This document shows positions 46,735 through 55,044 of a DNA stretch of 64,000 nt, one piece after another. Below the pieces are notes generated by a model, which did not search any database, was not told where the DNA came from, and saw nothing but the letters and a program-made list of their open reading frames with translations. Position 1 is the first letter of the stretch. Each line of letters starts with the position of its first letter. Origin of the DNA: Deltaproteobacteria bacterium. GTDB taxonomy: Bacteria; Myxococcota_A; UBA796; CAJQPC01. Both the position numbers and the translations under genes were made by a program. Location: contig JADKFE010000045.1 in assembly GCA_016717595.1 (NCBI GenBank), positions 1-64,000 on the forward strand. Reading direction: 5' to 3'.

Positions 46735-47691
46735 CTAAACGACCTCCTCCTCGGGGGCCACCGCCTCGGCGAAGGCCGTCAGCGCCTCCGCGGACGGCGG
46801 CCACGAAGCGGCGTCGAAGGCGGCTTTGAGCTGCTGCGGCGTTTTGACGCCGACGATCACCACGCTCACGCCGGGCTGCCGCGCCACCCAGGCGAGGCTC
46901 ATCGCCGCGACGCTCACGTCAGGGGGACGAGGCGCGCCGTGGAGCCGCGCGTTCACCCGATCTCGTCGTTCGGGCGAAAACCCCTTTCGTGACGAGCGCT
47001 TGTCGCCGGGCGCTAAGGTTCGGGTTGAGGTGAGCGCGCCGGTCAACAGCCCGCTGGCCAACGGTGAATAGGCCAAGAACTGCACGCCGTTGGCCTCACA
47101 CCACGGCAGCAGCGCCTCGGTGGCGCCGCGCTCAAGGAGGTTGAGCGGCGCTTGAACGCTCTTGAGCTGCTCACCGACGAGCGCTCGCGCCAAGGCCGCC
47201 TCCTCAACGCCGACGTTACACAGGCCGATCCCGCCGATCTTGCCCTGCTCCACGAGCTTAGAGAGCGCCTCTAAGGTGTCCGCGAGGGGCACCAAAGGGT
47301 CGGGTTTGTGGGTCTGGAGCAGGTGGATGTGGTCTCGGCGCAGGCGCCGGAGGCTCCGCTCGCAGTCCCGTTGAACGGCCTTGGGGCTGAGGTCAACCTT
47401 CACCTGAGGGTCTCGCCCGGCGAGCGCCGACTCCACGAGCTCGTCCCCCAGGCGCTCATCCCACAAAAGGCCACACTTGGTCGCCACGGTGACGCCCCGC
47501 GCGGCCTCACCAAGCTCGCCGATGAGCCGCTCGGCGCGGCCAAAGCCGTAGAGCGGCGCGGTGTCAACGCCGGTGACCCCGAGCTCGATCGCCGCGTTCA
47601 GGGTGGCGCGGGCGTCGTCATCGCGTGGCGCGCCCCAAAACCAGCCACCAAACGCCCATGTGCCCAGCCACAGCCTCGCGCCGCCGCTCAC
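46735..47691 (-). CDS. aldo/keto reductase
   Basis: GTG 47691 overlaps the upstream stop as GTGA. The 318-residue TIM-barrel protein has the catalytic tetrad: Asp and Tyr in VDTAPLYGFG, Lys in TVATKCGLLW and His in LLQTHKPDP. NADPH-site residues are in the C-terminal VVIVGVKTPQQLKAAF. It reduces carbonyls; the subgroup looks like the YghZ/general oxidoreductase type, and the substrate is unknown. It is probably co-transcribed with the membrane protein upstream and SURF1 downstream without clear functional connection. Confidence 0.92.
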   Translation of the reverse strand: MSGGARLWLGTWAFGGWFWGAPRDDDARATLNAAIELGVTGVDTAPLYGFGRAERLIGELGEAARGVTVATKCGLLWDERLGDELVESALAGRDPQVKVDLSPKAVQRDCERSLRRLRRDHIHLLQTHKPDPLVPLADTLEALSKLVEQGKIGGIGLCNVGVEEAALARALVGEQLKSVQAPLNLLERGATEALLPWCEANGVQFLAYSPLASGLLTGALTSTRTLAPGDKRSSRKGFSPERRDRVNARLHGAPRPPDVSVAAMSLAWVARQPGVSVVIVGVKTPQQLKAAFDAASWPPSAEALTAFAEAVAPEEEVV

Positions 47692-49538
47692 TGGAGCTGC
47701 GGCCCCAAGACGGTCTGCACCGACCCACGCAAGGCCGCCTCACGGCGCGTTTGTTGGGTCTTCCAGCGGGTGGTCTCTTCAGCCGTGGCCTGCACCTCTG
47801 GCAAGGCCCACACCACGGCGTTCGCGCTGTCCACCATCGGCGGGCCCAACAGCGCGGTCAGCGCGGCCCGAGGCGCGTCGGGGATGCGGCCCTCGGAGCC
47901 TACGCCGAGCACCTGCACCCGCCGAAACCCCTTGTCATAGAGCAGCCAGAGGTCCTCGCGGTGGTCGCTGGTCAAGGGGGTGACCGGCTGGCTGGCGATG
48001 GCGGTGAGCGCCTTCACCAAGGGCAAGGCGGTGACGAAGGTGCGGCCCGACTGCGCGAAGTACTCCAGGCGCTCCAAGGGCACGGCCTGAATTGGCTGAC
48101 CGTGGGTCATTTGTGCCGAGAGCGCGGCCCAGCGTGACTCTTTGTCGGGGCGGAAGATGATCGAGAGGTCGGCGGTGGGCGCCGTAGGGCCGTCGGCGAG
48201 GGCCGCGAGGCCCGGGAACGCCGTCGGCGCGAAACGTTGCATCGGCCACGGCGTGAGCTGGTTTACCTGCACGTCGAGCCCCGCCAACACGGCGAGGCCC
48301 AAGGCGAGGCGAGGGGAGCCCGCCCGGGCGACCAAGGCCGCGCAGACCGCGAGCGCGGTCATGGTGATGGCGAGGGCGCGAACGGGGAAGTTCAGCGGCT
48401 CGGCGACATACCCAAGGGCTCGGTTCAAGAAGAAGAACGGCAGGCGCACCCGGCTGCCCCCGGCGAGCTCGACGACCTCCCCGTTCACCACGAGGTAGCT
48501 GCCCATCGCCAACAAGGCGCCCAAGAGCGCGAGCACCACCCACAACGTCGCCTGACGTGGCGCGCGCCACAAGGCCAAGAGGCCCAGGGCCAAGGCCGGC
48601 AGGCCGAGGTATCGACCCCCGCCGTAGCCCATTCGTTCGGGGCTCGCGGTCTCACGCTCACCGCGCCGAGGGCTCACCAGATCCAGCGGATCGAGGCGCG
48701 CCGAGCTGGGGTCGGTCACGGGCTGGCCGTGCTCTTGGGTGATGTACGCCACCAGCCCCACGGCCGGCCGCTCGTCCTCGCCATACGACGAAGAGAAGGT
48801 GCGCATCACCGGCAGCACCAGGGCGAGGCCGAGCCCGGCGGCGACGGCGTAGCGCAGGAGCACCCCAGGCAGGCTCCCGCGCAGAGGTAAGGTGAACAGC
48901 GAGAGGACCGCGACGCTGAACCCCAAGAAGAAGCCGTGGTAGAAGCACGACAAGGCCGCGAGACCGAGGCTCAGCCCCAGCCAGCCCGCGCTCTGAAAGC
49001 TCTGGGTCTCTTTGTGGTTCAGCCAGGCCAAGAGGCCCAGGGGCAGCCACCAGAGGTGCTGCAGCTCGCCGACGCCGACGTGCAGGGTGAACAAGGCCAC
49101 GGCGCTCGTCTGAAGCAGCACCCCCGCGGCGAGGCCCCCCAGAGGCTCGCCGGACACCCGACGGCCCAAGAGCGCGCCGCAGACGCCGATGAGCGTGAGG
49201 TTGGCCAAGGCGGCGAGGTTCGAGACGGTCACGATCGAGAGCGGCGCGAGCAGCACCACGAGCAGGCCGTTGAGGGGCTCGATGGGGTAGAGCGCCATGC
49301 CCTCGGGGTAGTTCACGAGCTGGGTCTGAAAGGGGATGGCGCCTTTGGCCATCACCTCGGCGCGAATCCACCACAAGGTCCAGAGGTGCTTGAGGCCGTC
49401 GCCGTGGGGCGAGCCGATGGACTCGGTGCTCAGGGTGAGCACGAGCGGCCAGGTCAGCGCTACGGAGAGCAGCGCCGAGACCAGGGTCACCAGGAGGCTG
49501 TACGGGATTCGCGCCGTCCAGGCGACGAGCGAGGTCAT
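47688..49538 (-). CDS. multi-pass membrane protein, GT-C glycosyltransferase-like
   Basis: This 616-residue protein has about ten transmembrane helices in the first 430 residues and a soluble periplasmic-type domain at the end. The first loop contains TESIGSPHGDGLKHLWTLWW, with the acidic residue placement of GT-C enzymes, followed by FQTQLVNYPEGMALYPIEPL. Such proteins resemble YfhO or uncharacterised mannosyltransferase-like families acting on lipid-linked sugars. The catalytic assignment is tentative. It is probably the first gene of the leftward run that continues into the aldo/keto reductase and oxidase genes. Confidence 0.75.
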   Translation of the reverse strand: MTSLVAWTARIPYSLLVTLVSALLSVALTWPLVLTLSTESIGSPHGDGLKHLWTLWWIRAEVMAKGAIPFQTQLVNYPEGMALYPIEPLNGLLVVLLAPLSIVTVSNLAALANLTLIGVCGALLGRRVSGEPLGGLAAGVLLQTSAVALFTLHVGVGELQHLWWLPLGLLAWLNHKETQSFQSAGWLGLSLGLAALSCFYHGFFLGFSVAVLSLFTLPLRGSLPGVLLRYAVAAGLGLALVLPVMRTFSSSYGEDERPAVGLVAYITQEHGQPVTDPSSARLDPLDLVSPRRGERETASPERMGYGGGRYLGLPALALGLLALWRAPRQATLWVVLALLGALLAMGSYLVVNGEVVELAGGSRVRLPFFFLNRALGYVAEPLNFPVRALAITMTALAVCAALVARAGSPRLALGLAVLAGLDVQVNQLTPWPMQRFAPTAFPGLAALADGPTAPTADLSIIFRPDKESRWAALSAQMTHGQPIQAVPLERLEYFAQSGRTFVTALPLVKALTAIASQPVTPLTSDHREDLWLLYDKGFRRVQVLGVGSEGRIPDAPRAALTALLGPPMVDSANAVVWALPEVQATAEETTRWKTQQTRREAALRGSVQTVLGPQLQ

Positions 49539-49585
49539 GGGATAAAGTTTACCAGAGCGTGACGAGCGTGTTGACGAGGTGACTG

Positions 49586-50028
49586 GTGCAAGAGCCTAGA
49601 GCTTGGCGTGTACGACGGGCAGAGGTTGAGGTGTTGTTGCCTCTGCGGGCCTCGGTGCTGCGCCCGGGACAGCCTCTTCTCGCGGCGCGTTGGCCCGGGG
49701 ACGCCGACGCGGAGCACTACGTCGCCGAGGCCCCCAGCGGCGATGAGATCGTCGGCGTCGCCAGCGTCTTCTCCGCTCCTCTTGGCGCGGACGGCCCCAA
49801 TGGTCAGCTTCGGGGCATGGCCGTCGACCCGGCCGCGCGCGGCGCCGGGGTGGGCCTCGCGCTCCTCCGCGCCGTCGAGGCCGCGCACCCCGAGGGCCTC
49901 TGGTGCAACGCCCGCGTGAGCGCCTCGGGTTTTACGAGAGCGCCGGCTGGCGCGTCATCTCGGAGGAGTTTGAGATCCTTGGCGTCGGGCCCCACGTCAA
50001 GATGCGCTGGGGCCCGCACAAGCCTTAA
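49586..50028 (+). CDS. GNAT-family N-acetyltransferase, frameshifted
   Basis: GTG 49586 stands behind GAGGTG. The frame gives the GNAT core (GQLRGMAVDPAARGAGVGLA, the acetyl-CoA loop) and LWCNARVSA, then loses register near 49932. Adding one C (GCC CTC GGG for GCCTCGGG) gives ALGFYESAGWRVISEEFEIL and a stop at 50028, the normal end of the family (NAR...GFYE..GW). The repaired protein has about 147 residues. The unrepaired frame runs antisense through the next gene to 50248, which supports the repair. The acceptor is unknown. Confidence 0.82.
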
Positions 50029-50038
50029 CCCTTGGGCC

Positions 50039-50566
50039 TCAAGCGGCGCCGAAGACCTCTTGCAGCGCCTCGACGATGGGGTGGGTGAGCCCGCTCCACG
50101 CCGCGCCGTCGTCCTTCGTCACGGTGACGAAGTTGTTCACCGCGAAGACCGAGCGCACGCCAGGGATCTTGAACACGCGCCGCGCGAGGGGGTGATCGTC
50201 GCTCGCGCTCGTGAGGTTCAGCGCCTTGGGGCCGATCTTGACGCTTAACGTGAACTTCATGGCGTTCGGGTTCGGCGTGTCCTCAAAGCTCACCTCGATG
50301 GCCTCACGACCGCCGTGATCGTGGCTGTGGCCATGATCGTGGCTGTGGCTGTGGTCGTGTTCAGGCTCGGGGGGCGGAGACGGCGCGTGATCGTGGCTGT
50401 GGCCGTGATCATGGCTGTGACCGTGGTTGTGACCGCCGCCGTCGTCGTCATCGTCGGCAGGGCGAACAGGTGGCCGAGGGGTGGCCGCGCGGGCGGGGGC
50501 TTTGGCCTCGGTCTTGCCGCGACCGAGGGCTTTGCCGACGAGCTTCTTGATCAGGTCCCGAATCAT
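50039..50566 (-). CDS. Nfu N-terminal-domain protein with His-rich repeat region
   Basis: The 175-residue product starts with a basic helix (MIRDLIKKLVGKALGRGK), then an acidic DDDDD and a His-rich region of about 40 residues (HNHGHSHDHGHSHDHA, HDHSHSHDHGHSHDHGG). It ends with a complete Nfu_N domain (FEDTPNPNAMKFTLSV, IPGVRSVFAVNNFVTVTK, ALQEVF). Nfu proteins carry or transfer Fe-S clusters, but the cluster-binding CxxC domain is absent here. The HxHxH stretch resembles metal-storage tails of nickel or zinc chaperones. An iron or zinc-binding scaffold for cluster assembly is an inference. No isc or suf genes adjoin it. Confidence 0.85.
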   Translation of the reverse strand: MIRDLIKKLVGKALGRGKTEAKAPARAATPRPPVRPADDDDDGGGHNHGHSHDHGHSHDHAPSPPPEPEHDHSHSHDHGHSHDHGGREAIEVSFEDTPNPNAMKFTLSVKIGPKALNLTSASDDHPLARRVFKIPGVRSVFAVNNFVTVTKDDGAAWSGLTHPIVEALQEVFGAA

Positions 50567-50591
50567 GCTGGGCTCCTTAGGCGCTGCCGCC

Positions 50592-51035
50592 TCAGCCGAT
50601 GTGCTTCTTGACGAGCTCAGCGAGGCGGGGCATCGCCGCGACGGTGTGGGTCACGCCTTGGGGGCGTAAGGTCTCGTACGCCTTCTGGACCGAGCGGTGA
50701 TCGGCGTTGCGCGCCCGGGCGTCGGTGATCGACAGAAGGGCGTTGGCGATCTCGTCGCCGTGCTTCACGAAGTAGGCCTTCAGGTCGGTCTGACCGCTGG
50801 CCTTAAACCGATCGTAGAAGGGGTCGATCTGCTTGGCGAAGTCGGGCATGAGGTTGTCCAAGGCGCGGCCGACGAAGCCGGGCTTGATGCCCTGCACCGC
50901 CTTAAACGCGCCCTTCACGGCGAGGCCGGTGAGCCCCGACTTGTCGGCCACCTCGGCCTCGACCACCTTCACGCCGTCGTCCACGATCGCCCGACGGCGC
51001 GTGGTGTCCTGCATTGCGTCGCTGAGAGCACCCAT
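50592..51035 (-). CDS. conserved helical protein (DUF6918-like)
   Basis: This 147-residue soluble protein is mostly helical (IVDDGVKVVEAEVADKSGL, VKGAFKAVQGIKPGFVGRAL, NLMPDFAKQIDPFYDRF). The segment EVADKSGLTGLAVKGAFKAV with LMPDFAxxxDPFY matches, from memory, a small conserved family of unknown function (DUF6918) in actinobacteria and myxobacteria. It is packed 25 bases upstream of the Nfu-like gene on the same strand. No catalytic motif is seen. Confidence 0.75.
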   Translation of the reverse strand: MGALSDAMQDTTRRRAIVDDGVKVVEAEVADKSGLTGLAVKGAFKAVQGIKPGFVGRALDNLMPDFAKQIDPFYDRFKASGQTDLKAYFVKHGDEIANALLSITDARARNADHRSVQKAYETLRPQGVTHTVAAMPRLAELVKKHIG

Positions 51036-51056
51036 CAGAGCCTCCTGCTCGTGTCG

Positions 51057-52235
51057 TTAGAAGACGATCTCTTTGCCGCCGCCGCCGCCACCGCCGGAGC
51101 CGCCGCCATCACACTTGGGGATGAAGGCCTTGCCGCCGACCTCATTGAACCACCACGCGACGTACTGCTGGCCCACGCAGGACCACTGGCCCTTCTGGCG
51201 CAGGGCGCGCTCAAAACACTCGTAGCTCTTCTCGAAGTCGCGGTCGTTCTGGGCCTTGGCGATGTCGGTGCCAGGCACCTTCTCCGGCGGCTCTTTGGTG
51301 ATGTAGCTCTTCATAAAGAACGGGACGGCCTCACAGAGCGCGTCGGCGGCCTTCTGGTTGGGCGAGGAGCCCAGCGCGGTGAGGATCGCCTGGCGCACGT
51401 CGGGGTCGTCCTCTTTGGTGAGGGCCCGCTCGCGTAAGCAGGCGACCTGGGTGTCGCTCTTCGCGCCCTTCATGGCGAGGATCGCCTCTTTGCGCACCGC
51501 TGGGGCGGGATCCTTGATCATCAGCTCGCAGAGCACCTGCTCGGCTTTGCCGCTGCCCACGGTGCGGAGGCTGGCCAAGGCCGCCGCGCGCACGGCGCCG
51601 TCGGCGTCGGTGGTGGCGGCGCTGTACAGGGCGTCGGCCACGGCGGGATCTTTCTGGCCGACGAGCGCCGTGGCCGCCGCCGCGCGCACCTCAGCGGCGG
51701 GATCGCCCTTGAGCGTGCTCACCAAGGTGCTGACGGCGCCGGCGTCGCTGGTGCCGCCCAAGGCGCCAAAGGCCGCCGCGCGCACGTCCGAGGCTTGGGT
51801 GGCGTCTTGGGCGATGCGCAGCAGCTCCGCGGAGAGCGCCGGGGCGCGCACCTTGACCAGACCGGCGATGAGCGCCGCGCGATCTTTCACTTCGGCGTCG
51901 GCCAGGGCGGGCACAAAACACTGGGCGAGGTCGTCGCGGGCGCTGGACTCTAAGCCCTTGACGATGGCGAGATCCACGGTGTGTTTGTCGGCCTTGTAGG
52001 CGTTCTCGCAGACGCAGTCCACGATCACGTCTTGGTCGGGGATCTCGGCGAGCTTCTTCGCCGTGTAGGCCCGCAGGTCGTCGTCCTTCTTCATGCGCAG
52101 GCCGACGCAGGCCGTCTTGAAGCGCGACATCGCGATCGCCTGATCAACGCCGGGGCGCTCGATGTCGGGCGGGGGGACCTCACACGCGCAGAGCACGCCG
52201 AGGGACAGGGCGAAGATTGAGAAGAGCGGCCGCAT
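51057..52235 (-). CDS. HEAT-repeat lipoprotein
   Basis: ATG 52235 has GGAGG eight bases upstream and begins a lipoprotein signal (MRPLFSIFALSLGVLCAC). The mature protein of about 375 residues is built of HEAT-like helical pairs, e.g. DVRAAAFGALGGTSDAGAVS, EVRAAAATALVGQKDP, AVRAAALASLRTVGSG and AVRKEAILAMKGAKSD. It ends in a Cys-containing region (YECFERALRQKGQWSCVGQQ) and a Gly-rich tail. HEAT solenoids are binding scaffolds; this one would face the periplasm or cell surface. The partner is unknown. It lies just upstream of the DUF6918-like gene on the same strand. Confidence 0.82.
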   Translation of the reverse strand: MRPLFSIFALSLGVLCACEVPPPDIERPGVDQAIAMSRFKTACVGLRMKKDDDLRAYTAKKLAEIPDQDVIVDCVCENAYKADKHTVDLAIVKGLESSARDDLAQCFVPALADAEVKDRAALIAGLVKVRAPALSAELLRIAQDATQASDVRAAAFGALGGTSDAGAVSTLVSTLKGDPAAEVRAAAATALVGQKDPAVADALYSAATTDADGAVRAAALASLRTVGSGKAEQVLCELMIKDPAPAVRKEAILAMKGAKSDTQVACLRERALTKEDDPDVRQAILTALGSSPNQKAADALCEAVPFFMKSYITKEPPEKVPGTDIAKAQNDRDFEKSYECFERALRQKGQWSCVGQQYVAWWFNEVGGKAFIPKCDGGGSGGGGGGGKEIVF

Positions 52236-52319
52236 CGGCGGGCCTCCAGACAGTGCGGGCGTGGGCAGGCGTGGGCAGGCGAGCATAACCGAGAGGTCGG
52301 ATTTCACCAGGGGAGACGC

Positions 52320-52538
52320 TCACGCCGAGCGTGGTCGTGCGCCCGCCTTGGCGGCCTTCTGCGCCTCCTCCTCAGCGACCATCTGGGCGTAGGCGTCCCG
52401 CTTTGGCGCATAATAGGCGTCGGGGGCATCTGACGACGTGTCCGCCATCCCGGCGACGAGCTTTGAGCCGAGCTTGTCCATGACGCGGGTGTAGGCCCCA
52501 CGCAGCGCGCTCTTGACGAGGTTCCGTGCGACACCCAT
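52320..52538 (-). CDS. small 72-residue unknown protein
   Basis: ATG 52538 is preceded by AGGAG nine bases upstream and by a good promoter; the longer open frame is shadow of the divergent gene. The product (MGVARNLVKSALRGAYTRVM, then DKLGSKLVAGMADTSSDAPD and a charged Ala/Lys tail) begins with an amphipathic basic helix and has no transmembrane helix or recognised motif. Confidence 0.6.
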   Translation of the reverse strand: MGVARNLVKSALRGAYTRVMDKLGSKLVAGMADTSSDAPDAYYAPKRDAYAQMVAEEEAQKAAKAGARPRSA

Positions 52539-52558
52539 GATGTTGCTCTCCTGACGCG

Positions 52559-52588
52559 AGGATACTTCGCGTAGAAGCCACTCTGCAA
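52559..52588 (-). promoter_or_regulatory. sigma70-type promoter for the 72-residue gene
   Basis: Reverse-strand TTGCAG (52588..52583), an 18-base spacer and TATCCT (52564..52559). Start of transcription is expected near 52552, 14 bases before the ATG with its AGGAG. Confidence 0.5.
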
Positions 52589-52673
52589 GCTTGATGACGC
52601 AGGGGTGCTTGCCAAAGACCTCCGATTCGTGTGAGAACATGCAGTCAGCCCCCTGTTCATCGACGAGGTCCGC

Positions 52674-53451
52674 ATGAGCGAGATGCCGCGCTTCCGATTC
52701 TGGGTTCGCCGGAGCCCCGGGGAAGGAGCGGTGTACGCCATTCGGTTTGAGGTCGAAGGCGGAAAAGGGCTCCTGCGTGTGGCGCGGCCAGGGGGTGCTG
52801 GTCGATCCGCCCGCCCGAGAGTCTGGGTTTGAGGAGCGCCTCACCTCGGCCCAGGTGCGCGCGTCGCGCTTCTTACACGTCTGGGACAGCGGTCGAAAGC
52901 GCCAAGGCTATGTGCTCTCGCGCCTGACGGATCCTGTCTTGGGCAGCCTGCCGCCGACGAGCTGGGAAGAATTACACGTCGTCAGCGACGGCGGCTTCTG
53001 CTGGCTCGTGCCCGGCGGGCCTGAAGAGCTCGACGCCAGCGCCATCGTGCCCATCGAGGTCACGGCCGCGACGACCATCACCGATCTGCCGTCCATCGAC
53101 GTCTCGGCGGCGGATGAGCTCGACGAGCTTGACGATGAGCCCGTGAGCGAAGAGGTCCCCGCCCCAGCGCCCATCGTCGCCGAGCAGCTCGGCGTGCCCC
53201 TTGAGGAGCCCGACCCCGCCGAGGTGCTCTCTGAGTCTAGCCTCATGGTGTTCGGCCGGGCGACGAACCTCGTGCGTTACCTGCGCCGTGAGAAGGCCCG
53301 GGATCGCCACCAGCTCGCCGAGCTTCAGGCCGAGCTTGATCGGCTGCGCCGCCTGCTCGACGAGTCGCAGCGTCGTGAGACCGAGCTGCGCACCCGGGTC
53401 GCCCAGTACCAACGTCGCCTCAAGGCGCGCGAGTCCGCCCTTCAGAAGTGA
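52674..53451 (+). CDS. unknown protein with C-terminal coiled coil, frameshifted
   Basis: ATG 52674 has GAGG five bases upstream (MSEMPRFRFWVRRSPGEGAV). The frame breaks in the G5 run at 52791-52795; with four G it continues as LLRVARPGVLVDPPARESGF and on to 53451, about 258 residues. The N-terminal 100 residues look like a compact beta domain (YAIRFEVEGGKGLLRV, ELHVVSDGGFCWLVPGG). An acidic linker (ELDELDDEPVSEEVP) and a basic coiled coil (RHQLAELQAELDRLRRLLDE) follow. No family is recognised. It precedes a Ser/Thr kinase gene by about 40 bases and may be part of the same signalling unit. Confidence 0.68.
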
Positions 53452-53490
53452 CCCTCACGGCGTGATCCGCGTTTTAGGGGCGTTGCCCGA

Positions 53491-54297
53491 ATGACCGACG
53501 AAGACCGCTACGAGCTGCTCGGCGAGATCGGGCGCGGCGCGGGAGGCGTGATCTATCGGGCGCGCGACCGCGACCTGGGCCGAGACGTCGCGTTTAAGCT
53601 CCTGCGTCGAGAGGGCTCTACCTTAGACGCGCGGGTGAGGTTTGTGGCGGAGGCGCAGATCCCCGCCCAGCTTGAGCACCCGAACATCATCCCGATTCAC
53701 GACGTCGGGCGCACCCGGGACGGCTCGCTCTTCTACGTCATGAAGCTCGTCCAGGGCCAGACCCTCAAGGAGCACCTCAACGGGCGCACCTCACGCTCGG
53801 AGCTGCTCTTCGCGATGCTCCAGGTGGCCCGGGGCATCGCCTTCGCCCATCACCGGGGGGTGATTCACCGGGATCTCAAGCCTTCAAACGTCATGATCGG
53901 CCTGTTTGGTGAGGTGCTTATTCTCGACTGGGGCCTCGCCCGGCCCACTCGGGGGCTCTCCACCGCGCGGGATGAGCACGGCGGCACGATGACCTTAGAC
54001 GGCGACGTGTTGGGCAGCCTCGGGTACATGGCGCCGGAGCAGGCCCGCGGCGAGGTACACCGCCAAGGTCCGCCCACGGACGTTCACGCCTTCGGGGGCG
54101 TGCTCTATGAGCTGCTCACCGGGCGCCCGCCGCGCCACAGCCGCACGCTCGGCGAGCTGATCCCGCGGCTCAATGAGCTGCCAGAGCCCGCGCCGGGGCC
54201 CCTTGGCGCCTTGGCCAGCCGGTGTCTGGCGCCTGAGCCCGGCGCCCGTCCGCAGTCGGGGGAGGAGCTGCTCGCGCTCTTGGAGCGGGTGACCTGA
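53491..54297 (+). CDS. Ser/Thr protein kinase, kinase domain only
   Basis: This 268-residue protein consists of little more than the catalytic domain: glycine loop IGRGAGGVIY, VAFKLLRRE (Lys), HRDLKPSNVM, ILDWGLAR (DWG in place of DFG, common in myxobacterial kinases), and GSLGYMAPEQARG. There is no transmembrane helix or sensor domain, so it should be a cytosolic kinase regulated by partners, perhaps the coiled-coil protein encoded upstream. It converges with the sigma factor gene, with 18 bases between stops. Confidence 0.93.
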   Translation: MTDEDRYELLGEIGRGAGGVIYRARDRDLGRDVAFKLLRREGSTLDARVRFVAEAQIPAQLEHPNIIPIHDVGRTRDGSLFYVMKLVQGQTLKEHLNGRTSRSELLFAMLQVARGIAFAHHRGVIHRDLKPSNVMIGLFGEVLILDWGLARPTRGLSTARDEHGGTMTLDGDVLGSLGYMAPEQARGEVHRQGPPTDVHAFGGVLYELLTGRPPRHSRTLGELIPRLNELPEPAPGPLGALASRCLAPEPGARPQSGEELLALLERVT

Positions 54298-54315
54298 GCG
54301 GGCTCGGCCGCGGGC

Positions 54316-55044
54316 TCAGTCCAGCAGGCGCTGCCGGGGACGCATCGCGCGCACCCGAGGTTCGGCCCCTGCGCTGTCTTCAGGGCGGATCGCGCTCAGC
54401 GTGCGCTCGATCTCTTCACGAAGCCCGGCGGGGGTCTCCGGGCGCTGCGGCGCGGCGCGGAGGATCACCGAGTCCTCGGGCATCGTCTCGGTCAAGGCGC
54501 GGCGCAGCTTGCGGCGGGCGCGCTGGAGCAGGCCCCGGGCGCCGCTGCGGTTCTGCAGGCCCATCAGCTCGGTGACCTCGGGGATCGACAGGCCCACCTC
54601 GTAATGAAGCGCGACGGCCTCACGCTCCTCGTCGCTCAGGGCCTCCAAGGCGCGGCGCACCCCGGCGGTGCGTTGGCGGCGGCCGAGCTCATCTTGGGCG
54701 TCTCCGCGGGGGTCGGGCAGGGTGGCGCCGTCTTCGCCGCTCTCTTCGCGGCTGCGGGCGCGCCAGTTGAGGCAGAGGTTCCGCGCGACGCGCCAGCTCC
54801 ACGAGGCCCACGAGCACTCCCCCCGAAAGCCTGGCAGAGAGGTGTGCAGGCGCAGCATCGCCTCTTGGGTCAGCTCGGCGGCGACCTCGGGATCACGCAC
54901 CATCGAGGCGCAGATGCCGTAGACGCGGTCCATCTGCCGGGCGAGGAGCGCGGTCGTGGCCTGCTCGTCACCGGCCTGGGCGGCGGTGAGCAGGGCGTCG
55001 TCCTCCGCCGCGCGGTCGAGGGTGCGCTGGTGCGACGCGCTCAC
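54316..55044 (-). CDS. ECF-type RNA polymerase sigma factor
   Basis: This 242-residue protein has sigma region 2 (ATTALLARQMDRVYGICASM, VAAELTQEAMLRLHTSLPGF, WSWRVARNLCLNW) and region 4 (ALEALSDEEREAVALHYEVG, LSIPEVTELMGL), with an N-to-S helix-turn-helix as in extracytoplasmic-function sigma factors. The tail of about 60 residues after region 4 is longer than usual (MPEDSVILRAAPQRPE onward). There is no zinc anti-sigma gene; instead the gene upstream, overlapping it as GTGA, encodes a double cyclic-nucleotide-domain protein, which may control it. Confidence 0.9.
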   Translation of the reverse strand: MSASHQRTLDRAAEDDALLTAAQAGDEQATTALLARQMDRVYGICASMVRDPEVAAELTQEAMLRLHTSLPGFRGECSWASWSWRVARNLCLNWRARSREESGEDGATLPDPRGDAQDELGRRQRTAGVRRALEALSDEEREAVALHYEVGLSIPEVTELMGLQNRSGARGLLQRARRKLRRALTETMPEDSVILRAAPQRPETPAGLREEIERTLSAIRPEDSAGAEPRVRAMRPRQRLLD

